From NCBI GenBank assembly GCA_937875545.1, contig CALLYE010000073.1, positions 12,675-76,674 of the forward strand: a stretch of 64,000 nucleotides of DNA. The letters run 5' to 3'. Made by a program: the position numbers and the translations under genes. The stretch is from DTU078 sp002397345 (lineage in GTDB: Bacteria > Bacillota > Clostridia > Oscillospirales > CAG-272). This document shows positions 25,315-33,818 of the stretch, in pieces (position 1 is the stretch's first letter; the number at the start of each line of letters is the position of its first letter). The notes below the pieces were generated by a model that saw only the letters and a program-made list of their open reading frames with translations, searched no databases and had not been told where the DNA came from.

Positions 25315-25343
25315 ATTATACTTAATTTTTTCCACTTTGTCTA
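25315..25343 (-). promoter_or_regulatory. Promoter of the sugar isomerase gene
   Basis: On the minus strand TAGACA, 17 bases, TATAAT. Its -35 hexamer is half of the palindrome at 25336-25351. Confidence 0.75.
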
Positions 25344-25351
25344 TAGACAAA
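25336..25351. promoter_or_regulatory. Perfect palindrome shared by two divergent -35 boxes
   Basis: TTTGTCTATAGACAAA is a 16-base perfect palindrome. Each half supplies the TAGACA -35 hexamer of one divergent promoter, and the two abut at the centre. A regulator bound here would block or activate both genes together. Confidence 0.75.
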
Positions 25352-25372
25352 TTCTTATTTTTATTATATAAT
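25344..25372 (+). promoter_or_regulatory. Promoter of the HAD phosphatase gene
   Basis: TAGACA, 17 bases, TATAAT, about 130 bases upstream of the ATG at 25506. It mirrors the promoter of the divergent isomerase gene. Confidence 0.7.
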
Positions 25373-25505
25373 ATTAACTAATCACAAATATTATTAATAA
25401 GATATAACTTGAACAACCGGTTTTAATATGGTAAAACTTTTTGTTCAAATAGGGAGTTTTGTGCTTCGCACCCGCGTCAGAAATTAAAAGGATGGTTATA
25501 ATAAT

Positions 25506-26297
25506 ATGGCGTCACCTTTACCGGCGATAAGTGAAAAAAAGGCGTTCATCATCGATATGGACGGAGTTATATACCACGGAAACAAATTGCTTCCGCATGT
25601 ACCCGCGTTTGTGGACTGGCTTGTGGATAATAACAAGCAGTTTTTATTTTTAACCAACAGCAGCGAGCGCGCGCCCCGCGAGCTGTGCCACAAGCTCAGC
25701 CGCATGGGACTGTCAATCAGTGAGGAGCATTTTTACACCAGCGCGCTTGCCACGGCGTCATTTTTGTCCAACCAGTGCCCGGGCGGAAGCGTTTATGTCA
25801 TCGGAGAACCGGGGCTTGTCAACGCGCTTTACGACGCCGGATTGAGCATGAACGATTATAACCCCGATTATGTGGTGTTCGGCGAAACGCGCTCGCTGTC
25901 CTATGAAAAGATCGAGAGGGCTGTCAAACTTGTGCAGCGCGGCGCTAAACTGATCGGCACAAACACCGACCTCACCGCGCCGTCGGAGAACGGTATCATC
26001 CCCGCCTGCCGCGCCCTGATTTCACCCATCGAGATGACAACAGGCAAAAGCGCCTATTACATCGGGAAACCCAACCCGCTCATCATGCGCCACGCTATTA
26101 AAAAGCTCGGCTGTCATCACGCTGAGGTTGCCATCATCGGCGACCGCATGGACACCGACATTGTCGCAGGTATCGAAAGTGAGCTTGATACCATACTCGT
26201 TCTTTCCGGCGTCACCACTCTCGATACGATCAATCTTTTCCCATATCGACCCACATATATTTACCCGCATGTAGGCGCCATCATCGGCGAGGAATGA
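25506..26297 (+). CDS. HAD-IIA family sugar phosphatase (NagD-like)
   Basis: A 263-residue hydrolase of the NagD/pNPPase subfamily. Motif I is FIIDMDGVIYHG (nucleophile D17, acid D19), followed by the motif II strand FLTNSSE and motif III/IV IGDRMDTDIVAG near 215. The C2-type cap lies between motifs II and III. AAAGGATGG is 11 bases before ATG. Divergent from a sugar isomerase through the shared palindrome, so it probably dephosphorylates a related sugar phosphate. Confidence 0.9.
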   Translation: MASPLPAISEKKAFIIDMDGVIYHGNKLLPHVPAFVDWLVDNNKQFLFLTNSSERAPRELCHKLSRMGLSISEEHFYTSALATASFLSNQCPGGSVYVIGEPGLVNALYDAGLSMNDYNPDYVVFGETRSLSYEKIERAVKLVQRGAKLIGTNTDLTAPSENGIIPACRALISPIEMTTGKSAYYIGKPNPLIMRHAIKKLGCHHAEVAIIGDRMDTDIVAGIESELDTILVLSGVTTLDTINLFPYRPTYIYPHVGAIIGEE

Positions 26298-26494
26298 ATA
26301 AAGAGCGGTATTTACGCGTATATTGGGAGCTTTGTCACCTGCTTAATAATAATTTAAGACTTTATGTACTTCTATATTAATATTTTTTATGGTACAATCA
26401 GTCACAGTAAAAATGAAGGCGCGCGCGGACATTAACGTACATAAAACTTGAAATGCCGGCAGGAGATTTTTTCTGCTGTGATGTGATAAACAAT

Positions 26495-27778
26495 ATGGAA
26501 ACATTAAAGTTGATAAATTATTTGATATTCGTTATATTATTTTTTTGCTACGCCTATCAGTTCTTATATGTGCCCGTTCCTATCGTAGCGCGCCTGCGAA
26601 AGCTGCTGCCCCATAAAAAGCACGGCAAAGAACGACCTGTCGAGCTGCGCAGATATGCTGTGATGAGCTGCGCGCGCAACGAAGAATCTGTCATCGGCGA
26701 GCTTATCGACAGTATCGGTATGCAGACCTATCCCGCGGAGCTTATCACGCGGTTTGTGCTTGCCGATAACTGCACCGATAAAACCGCCGAGGTCGCGCGT
26801 GAACACGGCGCCGTCGTATACGAGCGGTTTAACATGGAGAAAGTGGGCAAAGGTTACGCGCTCGACGAGCTGCTTGCGCACATTCGCGAAGATTACGGCG
26901 ATATTTTCGACGGTTATATCGTGTTCGACTCTGATAATCTGCTTAAACCCGATTATATTGAGCAGATGAACAAGACCGCCTGCGACGGATATGACATCGT
27001 CACCAGCTACCGCAATTCCAAAAATTACGGCGATAACTGGATTTCCGCCGGGTACGGGCTGTATTTCCTGCGCGACTCGCGTTATCTCAACCATTCGCGG
27101 ACTCTGCTGGGCACAAGCTGTGTGGTTTCCGGCACGGGCTTCTTATTCAGCCGCAGGATCCTTAATAAAAACGGCGGCTGGCCTTACCACATGCTCAGCG
27201 AAGATATAGAATTCACCGCCGATCAGGTTTTGGACGGCGAGGAGATCGGTTTCTGCCCCGACGCCGAATTTTTTGACGAACAGCCGATAAAATTTTCCCA
27301 ATCGTGGCGGCAGCGGATGCGTTGGGCGAAGGGATATCTGCAAATGTTCCGGCAATACGGCGGCAGGTTGTTCTGCGGTATGCTGCGCGGGAATTTCATC
27401 TGCTACGATATGACGATGTCAACCATGCCCGCGCTGCTGCTCTCGGTGGTCGGTGTAGTCGCCAACGTATTAATCGCGGTGCTTGGCGTGCTGCGGGGCG
27501 ATAATATTATGATCGCCATCACTTCTATTCTTCAAAACTTCGCCAGCGCCTACCTGACGTTGTTTGTTATGGGGCTTATCACAACCATTACCGAATGGCG
27601 GCACATACGGGCAAGAGTATTCAAAAAAATATTATACATGTTTACTTTCCCCTTCTTTATGTTCACGTATATCCCGATCTCGTTCTTCGCGATTTTCACA
27701 AAAGTAACCTGGAAACCCATCGAGCACCACGTTGTCGGACGCTCGCACAAGCTGCTCCGCTCACGCAATGACAGCTAA
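26495..27778 (+). CDS. Membrane glycosyltransferase family 2
   Basis: Processive-type GT2 enzyme with one N-terminal membrane helix and four C-terminal helices. The catalytic motifs are RYAVMSCARNEESVIGELI, DNCTDKTAEVAR, the DxD in VFDSDNLLKPDY, the acceptor-site SEDIEFTAD and QRMRWAKGY (Q-x2-RW). It resembles BcsA- or IcaA-like synthases without a PilZ domain, so it may make or decorate a surface polysaccharide. The start is uncertain: ATG 26495 begins right at the membrane helix, but an in-frame ATG at 26453 lies farther upstream and AGGAG at 26461 fits neither well. The stop is followed at once by a repeat element. Confidence 0.86.
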   Translation: METLKLINYLIFVILFFCYAYQFLYVPVPIVARLRKLLPHKKHGKERPVELRRYAVMSCARNEESVIGELIDSIGMQTYPAELITRFVLADNCTDKTAEVAREHGAVVYERFNMEKVGKGYALDELLAHIREDYGDIFDGYIVFDSDNLLKPDYIEQMNKTACDGYDIVTSYRNSKNYGDNWISAGYGLYFLRDSRYLNHSRTLLGTSCVVSGTGFLFSRRILNKNGGWPYHMLSEDIEFTADQVLDGEEIGFCPDAEFFDEQPIKFSQSWRQRMRWAKGYLQMFRQYGGRLFCGMLRGNFICYDMTMSTMPALLLSVVGVVANVLIAVLGVLRGDNIMIAITSILQNFASAYLTLFVMGLITTITEWRHIRARVFKKILYMFTFPFFMFTYIPISFFAIFTKVTWKPIEHHVVGRSHKLLRSRNDS

Positions 27779-28022
27779 TGCGGGGGGTACGAGGGTACGG
27801 GGGTACGGTCGCTTTTGAAAAAGCTCCGCAAAACTTTTTAATAATAAAAATGTTTTATACAAGCTTATTGATTTCAAAAAAATTTTTCCCATAAGGACTA
27901 CTCGTAAAAATAGGGGTCTGGTGGTGCTATGGCGCCCACCAGACCCCTTTAATAAAAAGTTTTGCGGAGCTTTTCAATTCCCAGCTATGCTGAGAATTGA
28001 AAAGCGACCGTACCTTCGTTCT
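27779..28022. mobile_element. MITE-like inverted-repeat element with internal hairpins
   Basis: The left arm starts in the G-rich run TACGAGGGTACGGGGGTACG and continues GTCGCTTTTGAAAAAGCTCC and GCAAAACTTTTT. The right arm, read in reverse complement, repeats GGTACGGTCGCTTTT and CTCCGCAAAACTTTTTA with an inserted hairpin (GAATTCTCAGC.../...GGGAATTG). A GGGGTCTGGTGG/CCACCAGACCCC hairpin sits near 27913-27950. No open frame is present. It fills the space between the convergent glycosyltransferase and solute-binding protein genes and could terminate both. Confidence 0.7.
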
Positions 28023-28030
28023 TTTTCACT

Positions 28031-29488
28031 TTATCCCGCGTTCTTTTCCAGCGATTTGAGTATGGTTTCAAGCGACTTTTCCCATGACTTTTGCGATTTC
28101 GCGACGTGTGTAGCCACGCCTACGCCCGTCTTGGTACGCGAACGGAAGAAGTTATTGAACCCTGTCGCCGTATACTGGAATCCAAAATCGGAAACTATAT
28201 TCTTTCTGATGAGGTCGATCATTTCCGCCGATTTTTCGTCGCGTGTATATTTGTTTTTAAGCGCAACGTCAAGATAAACGGGCGTGAGGCTCTTATAACT
28301 TTCAGCAGCAAGACCCTCCAGGACCGCGCAGACGGCGATGGCGGCATCGTCATTCACAGTTTTTGGTATCCCTATAATCGTTGTGCCGTCGTGCAGCGTC
28401 GTCAGATAGGTTTCCTGTGTTTCGTCAAGTTTCGGCGCGGGTATTATGGCGAAATCCTCTTTCATATCGCGCAGATAGGTCGAGCCGTGCGCAAGACGTC
28501 CGACGGTGAACATCGCGTGGAGATTGCCGAACATTGTAAACATTGTTTTGCAGTCGTCGGAGGGTGCGCAAAACGAACCCGGTCCCCAGCACAGCGCTGA
28601 AAGCTTTTCAGCGAATTTAACCGCTGTATCAAGTCCCTTATCAGTGATTGTTATAAACGGCACGCCTTCTGTGTCAAACTCGGTGAACCTGACGCCCGCC
28701 GCTATTGACATGCCGTCGATGTCGTCTTCAGTGGTGAACACATATCCGCAGAAGTCGTCTTTATCAACCTTGGAGTTGCCGTTAAGGTCGCTATATGAAG
28801 CGGCGGCGTATTCAGCCATCTTATCAAGCGTCCAGCCGCCGTCAAGCACAAGCTGGTACAGATCGACTTCCGAGAATCTGTCCTTCCACTGGTCGTGGTT
28901 AACGAAAGTGGCGTATATGCCGTTTGTGTAGTTAAGTACAATATCACCGGTCAGCCAATATATGTAGTTTTTATATGCCATCGCGTCGATAAACTTTTTA
29001 CCCCAATAGGGTTGTGACATATCTATGTTCGGCATATTCGCGAGGTTGCGCATGTGTCCGTCGGACGCCAGCGAAATGGACCAATAACCATAACCCGCGT
29101 ATAAATCGAAATCGTCGCTGTTAGCGGTGACGCTCTTAACCAATTTATCTTTAACAACGCCCCAGCCGGTGTCAAAAACAGGTTCTACCGTATAATTTAA
29201 GCGCTCCTCGATTTTCAAGTTGCGGTTATACACGGCGGTGTCAACGACGTCAATCGCTTCCTCCACCGATTTAAACGAGCTTTCGTCGCTGGACAAAAGC
29301 CGTATCTTCCTGCCGTCGAGGTTTGTATCAGCCGGCAGATTGTCGAGATATTCTTTTTCAACTTCAGGAGCGGTTGATGTATCCGAGCCCGCGGCGTCGC
29401 TCTTATTATCCGCGCACGAAATCGCGGCGGAAAAGGTGAACGCAAGAAGGAGCAGCCAGACAAGGGTACGCATGATTGATTTGCCCAT
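28031..29488 (-). CDS. Extracellular solute-binding lipoprotein, orphan
   Basis: A 485-residue ABC-importer binding protein. The signal sequence ends AAISC with the lipidated Cys at 25. The body matches large oligosaccharide-binding proteins, with features such as IRLLSSDESSFKSVEE, MFTVGRLAHGSTYLRDMKEDFAIIPAPKLDE, and the C-terminal RDEKSAEMIDLIRKNIV. No permease or ATPase gene is near. A second member of the same family is encoded at 44297-45808. AGAGGAAC precedes the ATG, and a promoter is visible at 29540-29568. Confidence 0.85.
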   Translation of the reverse strand: MGKSIMRTLVWLLLLAFTFSAAISCADNKSDAAGSDTSTAPEVEKEYLDNLPADTNLDGRKIRLLSSDESSFKSVEEAIDVVDTAVYNRNLKIEERLNYTVEPVFDTGWGVVKDKLVKSVTANSDDFDLYAGYGYWSISLASDGHMRNLANMPNIDMSQPYWGKKFIDAMAYKNYIYWLTGDIVLNYTNGIYATFVNHDQWKDRFSEVDLYQLVLDGGWTLDKMAEYAAASYSDLNGNSKVDKDDFCGYVFTTEDDIDGMSIAAGVRFTEFDTEGVPFITITDKGLDTAVKFAEKLSALCWGPGSFCAPSDDCKTMFTMFGNLHAMFTVGRLAHGSTYLRDMKEDFAIIPAPKLDETQETYLTTLHDGTTIIGIPKTVNDDAAIAVCAVLEGLAAESYKSLTPVYLDVALKNKYTRDEKSAEMIDLIRKNIVSDFGFQYTATGFNNFFRSRTKTGVGVATHVAKSQKSWEKSLETILKSLEKNAG

Positions 29489-29539
29489 AATAAGTTCCTC
29501 TCATCATAGTGTTTTTATAATATTACTTATCTGTTGATT

Positions 29540-29568
29540 ATTATAATATATTTAAATAAAAATTGCAA
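29540..29568 (-). promoter_or_regulatory. Promoter of the 28 kb solute-binding lipoprotein gene
   Basis: On the minus strand TTGCAA, 17 bases, TATAAT, about 50 bases upstream of the ATG. Confidence 0.7.
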
Positions 29569-29629
29569 GATTATTATTAAATTTCTGTTAGATTTTTATT
29601 GTAATTACATTCATAATCAATAATGAAAG

Positions 29630-29672
29630 AAAAAAAGCACGCCCGCACTTTTTTTCGCGCAGGCGTGCTTTT
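29630..29672 (-). terminator. Terminator of the small KGMKRP protein gene
   Basis: GCACGCC and GGCGTGC arms with A and T runs on the two sides, within 20 bases of the stop at 29678. It also separates this gene from the solute-binding protein promoter. Confidence 0.8.
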
Positions 29673-29677
29673 CACTA

Positions 29678-29830
29678 TTATTTACCGGGGTTGATTTTGG
29701 CTCTGCTGTTGGCGGTGTTGCTCTGCGCCGCGGGAATAGAGGCGGTTTCACTGCGTTTTTCTTTTGCCTGTTTGTTTTCTGTTACGCTGTTGTCGCGAAC
29801 CTCGGGTCGTTTCATGCCTTTTTTAGCCAT
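29678..29830 (-). CDS. Small basic 50-residue protein starting MAKKGMKRP
   Basis: A 51-codon frame with GAAGGAGCG upstream of ATG and a terminator after the stop, which makes it a convincing gene. The protein is Lys/Arg/Asn/Ser-rich and probably disordered, ending RAKINPGK. The KGMKRP opening resembles short uncharacterised proteins seen in Clostridia. It could bind nucleic acid or be a small spore-associated protein; neither is shown. Confidence 0.65.
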   Translation of the reverse strand: MAKKGMKRPEVRDNSVTENKQAKEKRSETASIPAAQSNTANSRAKINPGK

Positions 29831-30120
29831 AAATATGACCACGCTCCTTCGTTGCGCGAAGCAGTAATAAAGTGATTCGTATTACGCGTTTCGCGCTTTG
29901 TTTTTATTATTGATGATTTTTAAGACCTATACTTAAATTCGATTATAAACTTGGTAAAAATCCGCGCCAAAAGTTTGAATATATGGGTTTTGACGCGGAT
30001 TTTAATCCTTGTATTTATCGAATTTTAGTATTAATCACCTTGGAGATAGTTTTGCCAATTTTATCATACATTTATTCATAGTTATAAATTATTTTTTATT
30101 TGTGAAAATATTTATATCGC
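29831..30120. other. Intergenic region with one long hairpin and no gene
   Basis: An AT-rich stretch between the small-protein gene and the Gfo/Idh promoter. It holds an imperfect stem at ~29964-30006 with AAATCCGCG and CGCGGATTT arms and inner CAAAA/TTTTG pairs. No coding frame with a binding site was found. The hairpin may be a terminator or a small RNA. Confidence 0.5.
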
Positions 30121-30149
30121 TTGCAATATGCTGCGCTTTGATGTAAAAT
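30121..30149 (+). promoter_or_regulatory. Promoter of the 30 kb Gfo/Idh operon
   Basis: TTGCAA, 17 bases, TAAAAT, about 38 bases before the ATG at 30188. Confidence 0.6.
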
Positions 30150-30187
30150 ATGTCTGTTAAATATACTGTCAGAAGGAGAACATTGCA

Positions 30188-31354
30188 ATGGATAAGGTTC
30201 GTTTCGGTGTTATCGGCATCGGTAATATGGGTACTGGTCATGTCGGCTGGCTTGGGGGCGGCGAAATCGAGGGCGCGACGCTCACAGCGGTATGCGACAT
30301 CAAGCCATCGCGGCTCGATTGGGTGCGCGCCAACGTAAAAGGCGAGGTCGCTTTTTTCGATGATTACACTGCGCTGCTTGACAGCGGGCTGTGCGACGCC
30401 GTCATTATCGCCACTCCGCATTATTATCATCCTATAATCGGAATCGAGGCATTCAAGCGCGGGGTTGCGGTCATCTCTGAAAAACCTGTCGGTGTTTATA
30501 CTAAAAAAGTACGCGAATTTATCGCCGCTGCCGATGCGAGCGGGCTTCCTTTCGGCGTGATGTACAACCAGCGCACTAATCCGCAATACGCGAAGATGCG
30601 CGAACTGGTGCGCTCGGGCGCGCTGGGGCAGCTCAAACGCTGCATATGGATCATCACCGACTGGTACCGCACACAGGCATATTACGACAGCGGCTCGTGG
30701 CGCGCCACCTGGGCGGGTGAGGGCGGCGGCGTACTGCTTAACCAGTCGCCGCACAACCTCGATCTGTGGCAGTGGATATTCGGAATGCCCACACGTATCC
30801 GCGCGTTCTGTTCGTTCGGCAAATACCACAACATAGAGGTCGAGGACGACGTGACCGCTTATGCCGAGTATGAAAACGGCGCGACAGGCGCGTTCATTAC
30901 CACCACCGGCGAATATCCCGGCACAAACCGGCTGGAGATCACCGGCAGTCTGGGCAAGCTGGTGTATGAGGGCGGAAAGCTGTCATATTGGAAGCTGCAC
31001 CGCGACGAACGCGACAACACCTTCAATTCTGATAAAGGTTTCGACTCTATCAAGTACGATTTCATCGACCTCACACAGCCGGGCGGAGGCGGCGAGCAGC
31101 ACAAGGGCATCCTGCGCAACTTCACAAACCACATGCTGCATGGCGAGCCGCTGCTTGGCGACGGACGCGACGGCATCCACATGGTCGCGCTTGCCAACGC
31201 GATGATGCTCTCGACCTGGAAAAACGATTGGGTCACAGTCGAAAATGACGGCGAAGAATTCTTCCGCTGTCTGCGTGAAAAGATCGCCACTTCAACAGTT
31301 AAAAAAGAGGGCGTCGAAGCTGTCGCCGATCTTACAGGAACATACGGCTCGTAA
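30188..31354 (+). CDS. Gfo/Idh/MocA-family oxidoreductase
   Basis: A 388-residue NAD(P)-dependent dehydrogenase. The Rossmann motif is GVIGIGNMGTGH at ~8-19, and SEKPVGV carries the conserved Lys. Then comes a long specificity domain with GGGVLLNQSPHNLDLWQW (catalytic His/Asp) and TTTGEYPGTNRLEI. AGAAGGAGAAC gives a strong start. It heads an operon with a membrane/VOC protein, an ABM-family monooxygenase and rsmI. Substrate unknown; it is only distantly similar to the gene at 14.9 kb. Confidence 0.88.
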   Translation: MDKVRFGVIGIGNMGTGHVGWLGGGEIEGATLTAVCDIKPSRLDWVRANVKGEVAFFDDYTALLDSGLCDAVIIATPHYYHPIIGIEAFKRGVAVISEKPVGVYTKKVREFIAAADASGLPFGVMYNQRTNPQYAKMRELVRSGALGQLKRCIWIITDWYRTQAYYDSGSWRATWAGEGGGVLLNQSPHNLDLWQWIFGMPTRIRAFCSFGKYHNIEVEDDVTAYAEYENGATGAFITTTGEYPGTNRLEITGSLGKLVYEGGKLSYWKLHRDERDNTFNSDKGFDSIKYDFIDLTQPGGGGEQHKGILRNFTNHMLHGEPLLGDGRDGIHMVALANAMMLSTWKNDWVTVENDGEEFFRCLREKIATSTVKKEGVEAVADLTGTYGS

Positions 31355-32554
31355 ATGCGGCAAAAAATCACTGTTACCTACCGCGATTTTTTATTGTTTG
31401 CTTCATTAATAATACTGCTCTGCATTCTCTTTGCCGCGGCGGTGAAGTGCGTGTTTATCTTCCCGCCGTATCTGCAGTCCTATAAATTTGCGACTGCCGA
31501 TATAACCGGCACGCTCGATTTTTTCGTGATTCCCGCCATCGTAGCGGGAGTGTGCGCGGCGTTTATAACCTTTGTAAATGAGCGGAGCGCCGAGAGCGCC
31601 GCCCCCCACAGGAGATTTTACCGTAAAATCGCTGTTTTGCTTGCCGCCTGCGGTTTAACCATACCCTGCGGAGCGCTTGCCATGCGGCTGGACGATGTGT
31701 TTTACGCACGAAATTACGTTCCGCCGGCCGTATTTTTCGCGGCATTCGCGGCGGCGGCGTTAACCGCGCGGGGATTAATCGGGTATACCCCAAAAACCAA
31801 AAAGCGGAGGATTACAGCGCTCGTTTGTTCTGCGCCGCTTGCCGTTATCGCGGTTGTGAGCGCGGTCGCCGGGTTTTCCGGGCATAAACTCTTCGCGACG
31901 CTGGCGTTTTTATACCTGCCGATACCTTTTTGCGCGGCGGCTGCGCTGGCGGCATCTGTGCTCCGCTCACCGCGTATTGCGGCGGCGGCGATGTGCTGCC
32001 CGCTGTCGGTCTGTATATTCTGCGCGCTGCGTCCGTATGGGTTTGACTTTGCGTTCGGCTTGTGCGCCGCGCTGTCGGTCTTATTCCCCATTATTACAGT
32101 GATTATTTCGATACATGAATATTATAAAAAACAGGAGAATACAAACATGGCTAACAAGATTATTTCCGGGCTGGGCTTCCACCATATCGCGTTGAAATCC
32201 GCCAACTTTGAGAAATCCTACGCCTTTTACACCGAAGGTATGGGCATGGTTCCTACCGCCGCTTGGGGCGAGGGCGACAACCGCATCCAGATGCTCGACA
32301 TCGGCGACGGCACGATCCTCGAGCTGTTCGCGGGCGGTTCGGACGACGCAGACGCGGGCAGATACCTGCACCTTGCGTTCAGCTGCAACGATGTTGACGC
32401 GGCGTTTAAGCGCGCTGTCGCAGCCGGAGCAAAAATCAAGAGCGAGCCCCGCACCGTACCGCTCGATTCCAAACCTTCGCCCATGACGCTGCATGTCGCG
32501 TTCGTATTCGGCCCGTCGGGCGAGGAACTGGAATTCTTCAAGATCGTGAAGTAA
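31355..32554 (+). CDS. Multi-helix membrane protein continuing in frame into a VOC (glyoxalase-like) protein
   Basis: The frame opens at the ATG immediately after the preceding TAA. Residues 1-260 form a hydrophobic protein with about seven membrane helices and no recognised family. Residues ~270-399 are a VOC/glyoxalase-fold protein with likely metal ligands in GFHHIALK, ILELFAG, YLHLAF and EELEFFK. There is no stop between the parts, only a KKQENTNMANK linker. A canonical AGGAGA site lies 8 bases before the internal ATG at 32147, so both a fusion and a free VOC protein may be made. Confidence 0.72.
   Translation: MRQKITVTYRDFLLFASLIILLCILFAAAVKCVFIFPPYLQSYKFATADITGTLDFFVIPAIVAGVCAAFITFVNERSAESAAPHRRFYRKIAVLLAACGLTIPCGALAMRLDDVFYARNYVPPAVFFAAFAAAALTARGLIGYTPKTKKRRITALVCSAPLAVIAVVSAVAGFSGHKLFATLAFLYLPIPFCAAAALAASVLRSPRIAAAAMCCPLSVCIFCALRPYGFDFAFGLCAALSVLFPIITVIISIHEYYKKQENTNMANKIISGLGFHHIALKSANFEKSYAFYTEGMGMVPTAAWGEGDNRIQMLDIGDGTILELFAGGSDDADAGRYLHLAFSCNDVDAAFKRAVAAGAKIKSEPRTVPLDSKPSPMTLHVAFVFGPSGEELEFFKIVK
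32147..32554 (+). CDS. VOC-family protein, probable internal translation start
   Basis: Same frame as the larger entry, starting at its internal ATG after CAGGAGAATACAAAC. The 135-residue product has the normal length of a stand-alone VOC dioxygenase/epimerase-like protein. Such proteins bind a divalent metal and act on small carbonyl or sugar-derived metabolites. It is listed separately because the site is as good as those of its neighbours. Confidence 0.65.
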   Translation: MANKIISGLGFHHIALKSANFEKSYAFYTEGMGMVPTAAWGEGDNRIQMLDIGDGTILELFAGGSDDADAGRYLHLAFSCNDVDAAFKRAVAAGAKIKSEPRTVPLDSKPSPMTLHVAFVFGPSGEELEFFKIVK

Positions 32555-32559
32555 TATTT

Positions 32560-32853
32560 ATGATTGTCAATATAGTTTCGATCACGATCAAGCCGGAATT
32601 CCGCGAACAATTCGAAGCGGTGACACTGCACAACCACGAAAACACCCGCCGCGAACCGGGTAATATCCGTTTTGATGTGCTGGCGGATTCATCTGATCCA
32701 AATAAATTCGTGTTATACGAAGTTTTCGCCGACAGCTACGCTGTGGAACATCATAAAACCACAGAACATTACAAACGCTGGGCGTCGGAGATGGAGCAGT
32801 ACATGGCTGCCCCGCGCGGCAAGCAGAGTTTTGAGCCATTAGCGTTTAATTAA
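32560..32853 (+). CDS. ABM-family monooxygenase-like protein (YgiN/LsrG type)
   Basis: A 97-residue antibiotic-biosynthesis-monooxygenase fold protein. Its pattern is MIVNIVSITIKPEFREQFE, then NHENTRREPGNIRFDVLAD, FVLYEVFADSYAVEHHKTTE and HYKRWASEM, typical of quinol monooxygenases and LsrG isomerases. It starts 5 bases after the VOC stop. The family is small and diverse, so the substrate is not predicted. Confidence 0.84.
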   Translation: MIVNIVSITIKPEFREQFEAVTLHNHENTRREPGNIRFDVLADSSDPNKFVLYEVFADSYAVEHHKTTEHYKRWASEMEQYMAAPRGKQSFEPLAFN

Positions 32854-32870
32854 TTGCAGGAGAACAACAA

Positions 32871-33755
32871 ATGCCCGGAAAACTATATGTCGTGGCAACT
32901 CCGATCGGTAATCTTGAAGACATAACCGCCCGGGCTAAACGTATATTGGAAGAAGTCGACATCATCGCGGCAGAGGATACGCGCAATACGCAAAAGCTGC
33001 TCGGTTTGCTCGGTATCGGCAACCGCACGGTGTCAAATCATAAATTCAACGAACGGGATAAAGCGGATTCGCTTGTCGCTGAACTGTCCGAGGGTAATAA
33101 TATCGCGGTCGTGTCCGACGCGGGCACGCCCTGCATCTCTGACCCCGGATTCGCGCTTGTCGCCGCCGCAGCAGCAGCCGGAATCGAGGTTATCGGTATC
33201 AGCGGCGCGTCGGCGGTGATCACCGCGCTGTCGGTATCGGGTTTCGGGTTCGACGCGTTCGCGTTTTACGGGTTCTTTCCCCGCGAAAAGAAGGAAATAA
33301 ACGAAACTATCGATAAAATAAAACGCGACTGCATACCCGTGTCGGTGTTTTACGAGTCGCCGCAGCGTATTATTAAAACGCTGCGGGTTATCGCCGACGA
33401 TTTGCCCGGCTCCGAGCTGTGCTTGTGCAACGACCTTACCAAACTGCACGAACGCATATATCGCGGTTCACCCGCAAAGGTGCTGGCGGAGCTTGAGGAC
33501 AACCCCTCCGCCGATAAGGGCGAATACACGCTTGTCATGCGCTTCAGCGAACCGCCGGCGGCAGAAAGTCCCGCGGATGAGCTGTCGCCCGAAGCGCTGA
33601 TATTCGACTACGCCGCTAAAAACGGCGGCTCGGCAAAAGACGCGGTTACGGCGCTCGCCAAAAGCTCGGGCGGCAAGTATTCCAAAAGCGATTTGTATAA
33701 GGCGTCGCTGCGGTTAAAAGAAATAGCGCGCGGGTTGTTCCCCTCGGGAAATTGA
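32871..33755 (+). CDS. rsmI: 16S rRNA (cytidine-1402-2'-O)-methyltransferase
   Basis: Methylates the ribose 2'-OH of C1402 in the 30S decoding centre using SAM. The 294-residue protein opens LYVVATPIGNLEDIT and contains EDTRNTQKLL, VVSDAGTPCISDPG, GISGASAVITALSVSG and YESPQRI. All are signature motifs of the tetrapyrrole methylase fold in RsmI. GCAGGAGAACA precedes the start. A terminator follows, ending the operon. Confidence 0.94.
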   Translation: MPGKLYVVATPIGNLEDITARAKRILEEVDIIAAEDTRNTQKLLGLLGIGNRTVSNHKFNERDKADSLVAELSEGNNIAVVSDAGTPCISDPGFALVAAAAAAGIEVIGISGASAVITALSVSGFGFDAFAFYGFFPREKKEINETIDKIKRDCIPVSVFYESPQRIIKTLRVIADDLPGSELCLCNDLTKLHERIYRGSPAKVLAELEDNPSADKGEYTLVMRFSEPPAAESPADELSPEALIFDYAAKNGGSAKDAVTALAKSSGGKYSKSDLYKASLRLKEIARGLFPSGN

Positions 33756-33762
33756 AACAAAG

Positions 33763-33802
33763 AAAACCGTCCTATCAACTGTAAGCCGATAGGACAGTTT
33801 TT
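33763..33802 (+). terminator. Terminator after rsmI
   Basis: AAAACCGTCCTATC pairs with GATAGGAC and a T run, around an ~11-base loop. It lies between convergent rsmI and the AraC-GyrI gene. Confidence 0.82.
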
Positions 33803-33818
33803 TACTAAAATACCGCTG

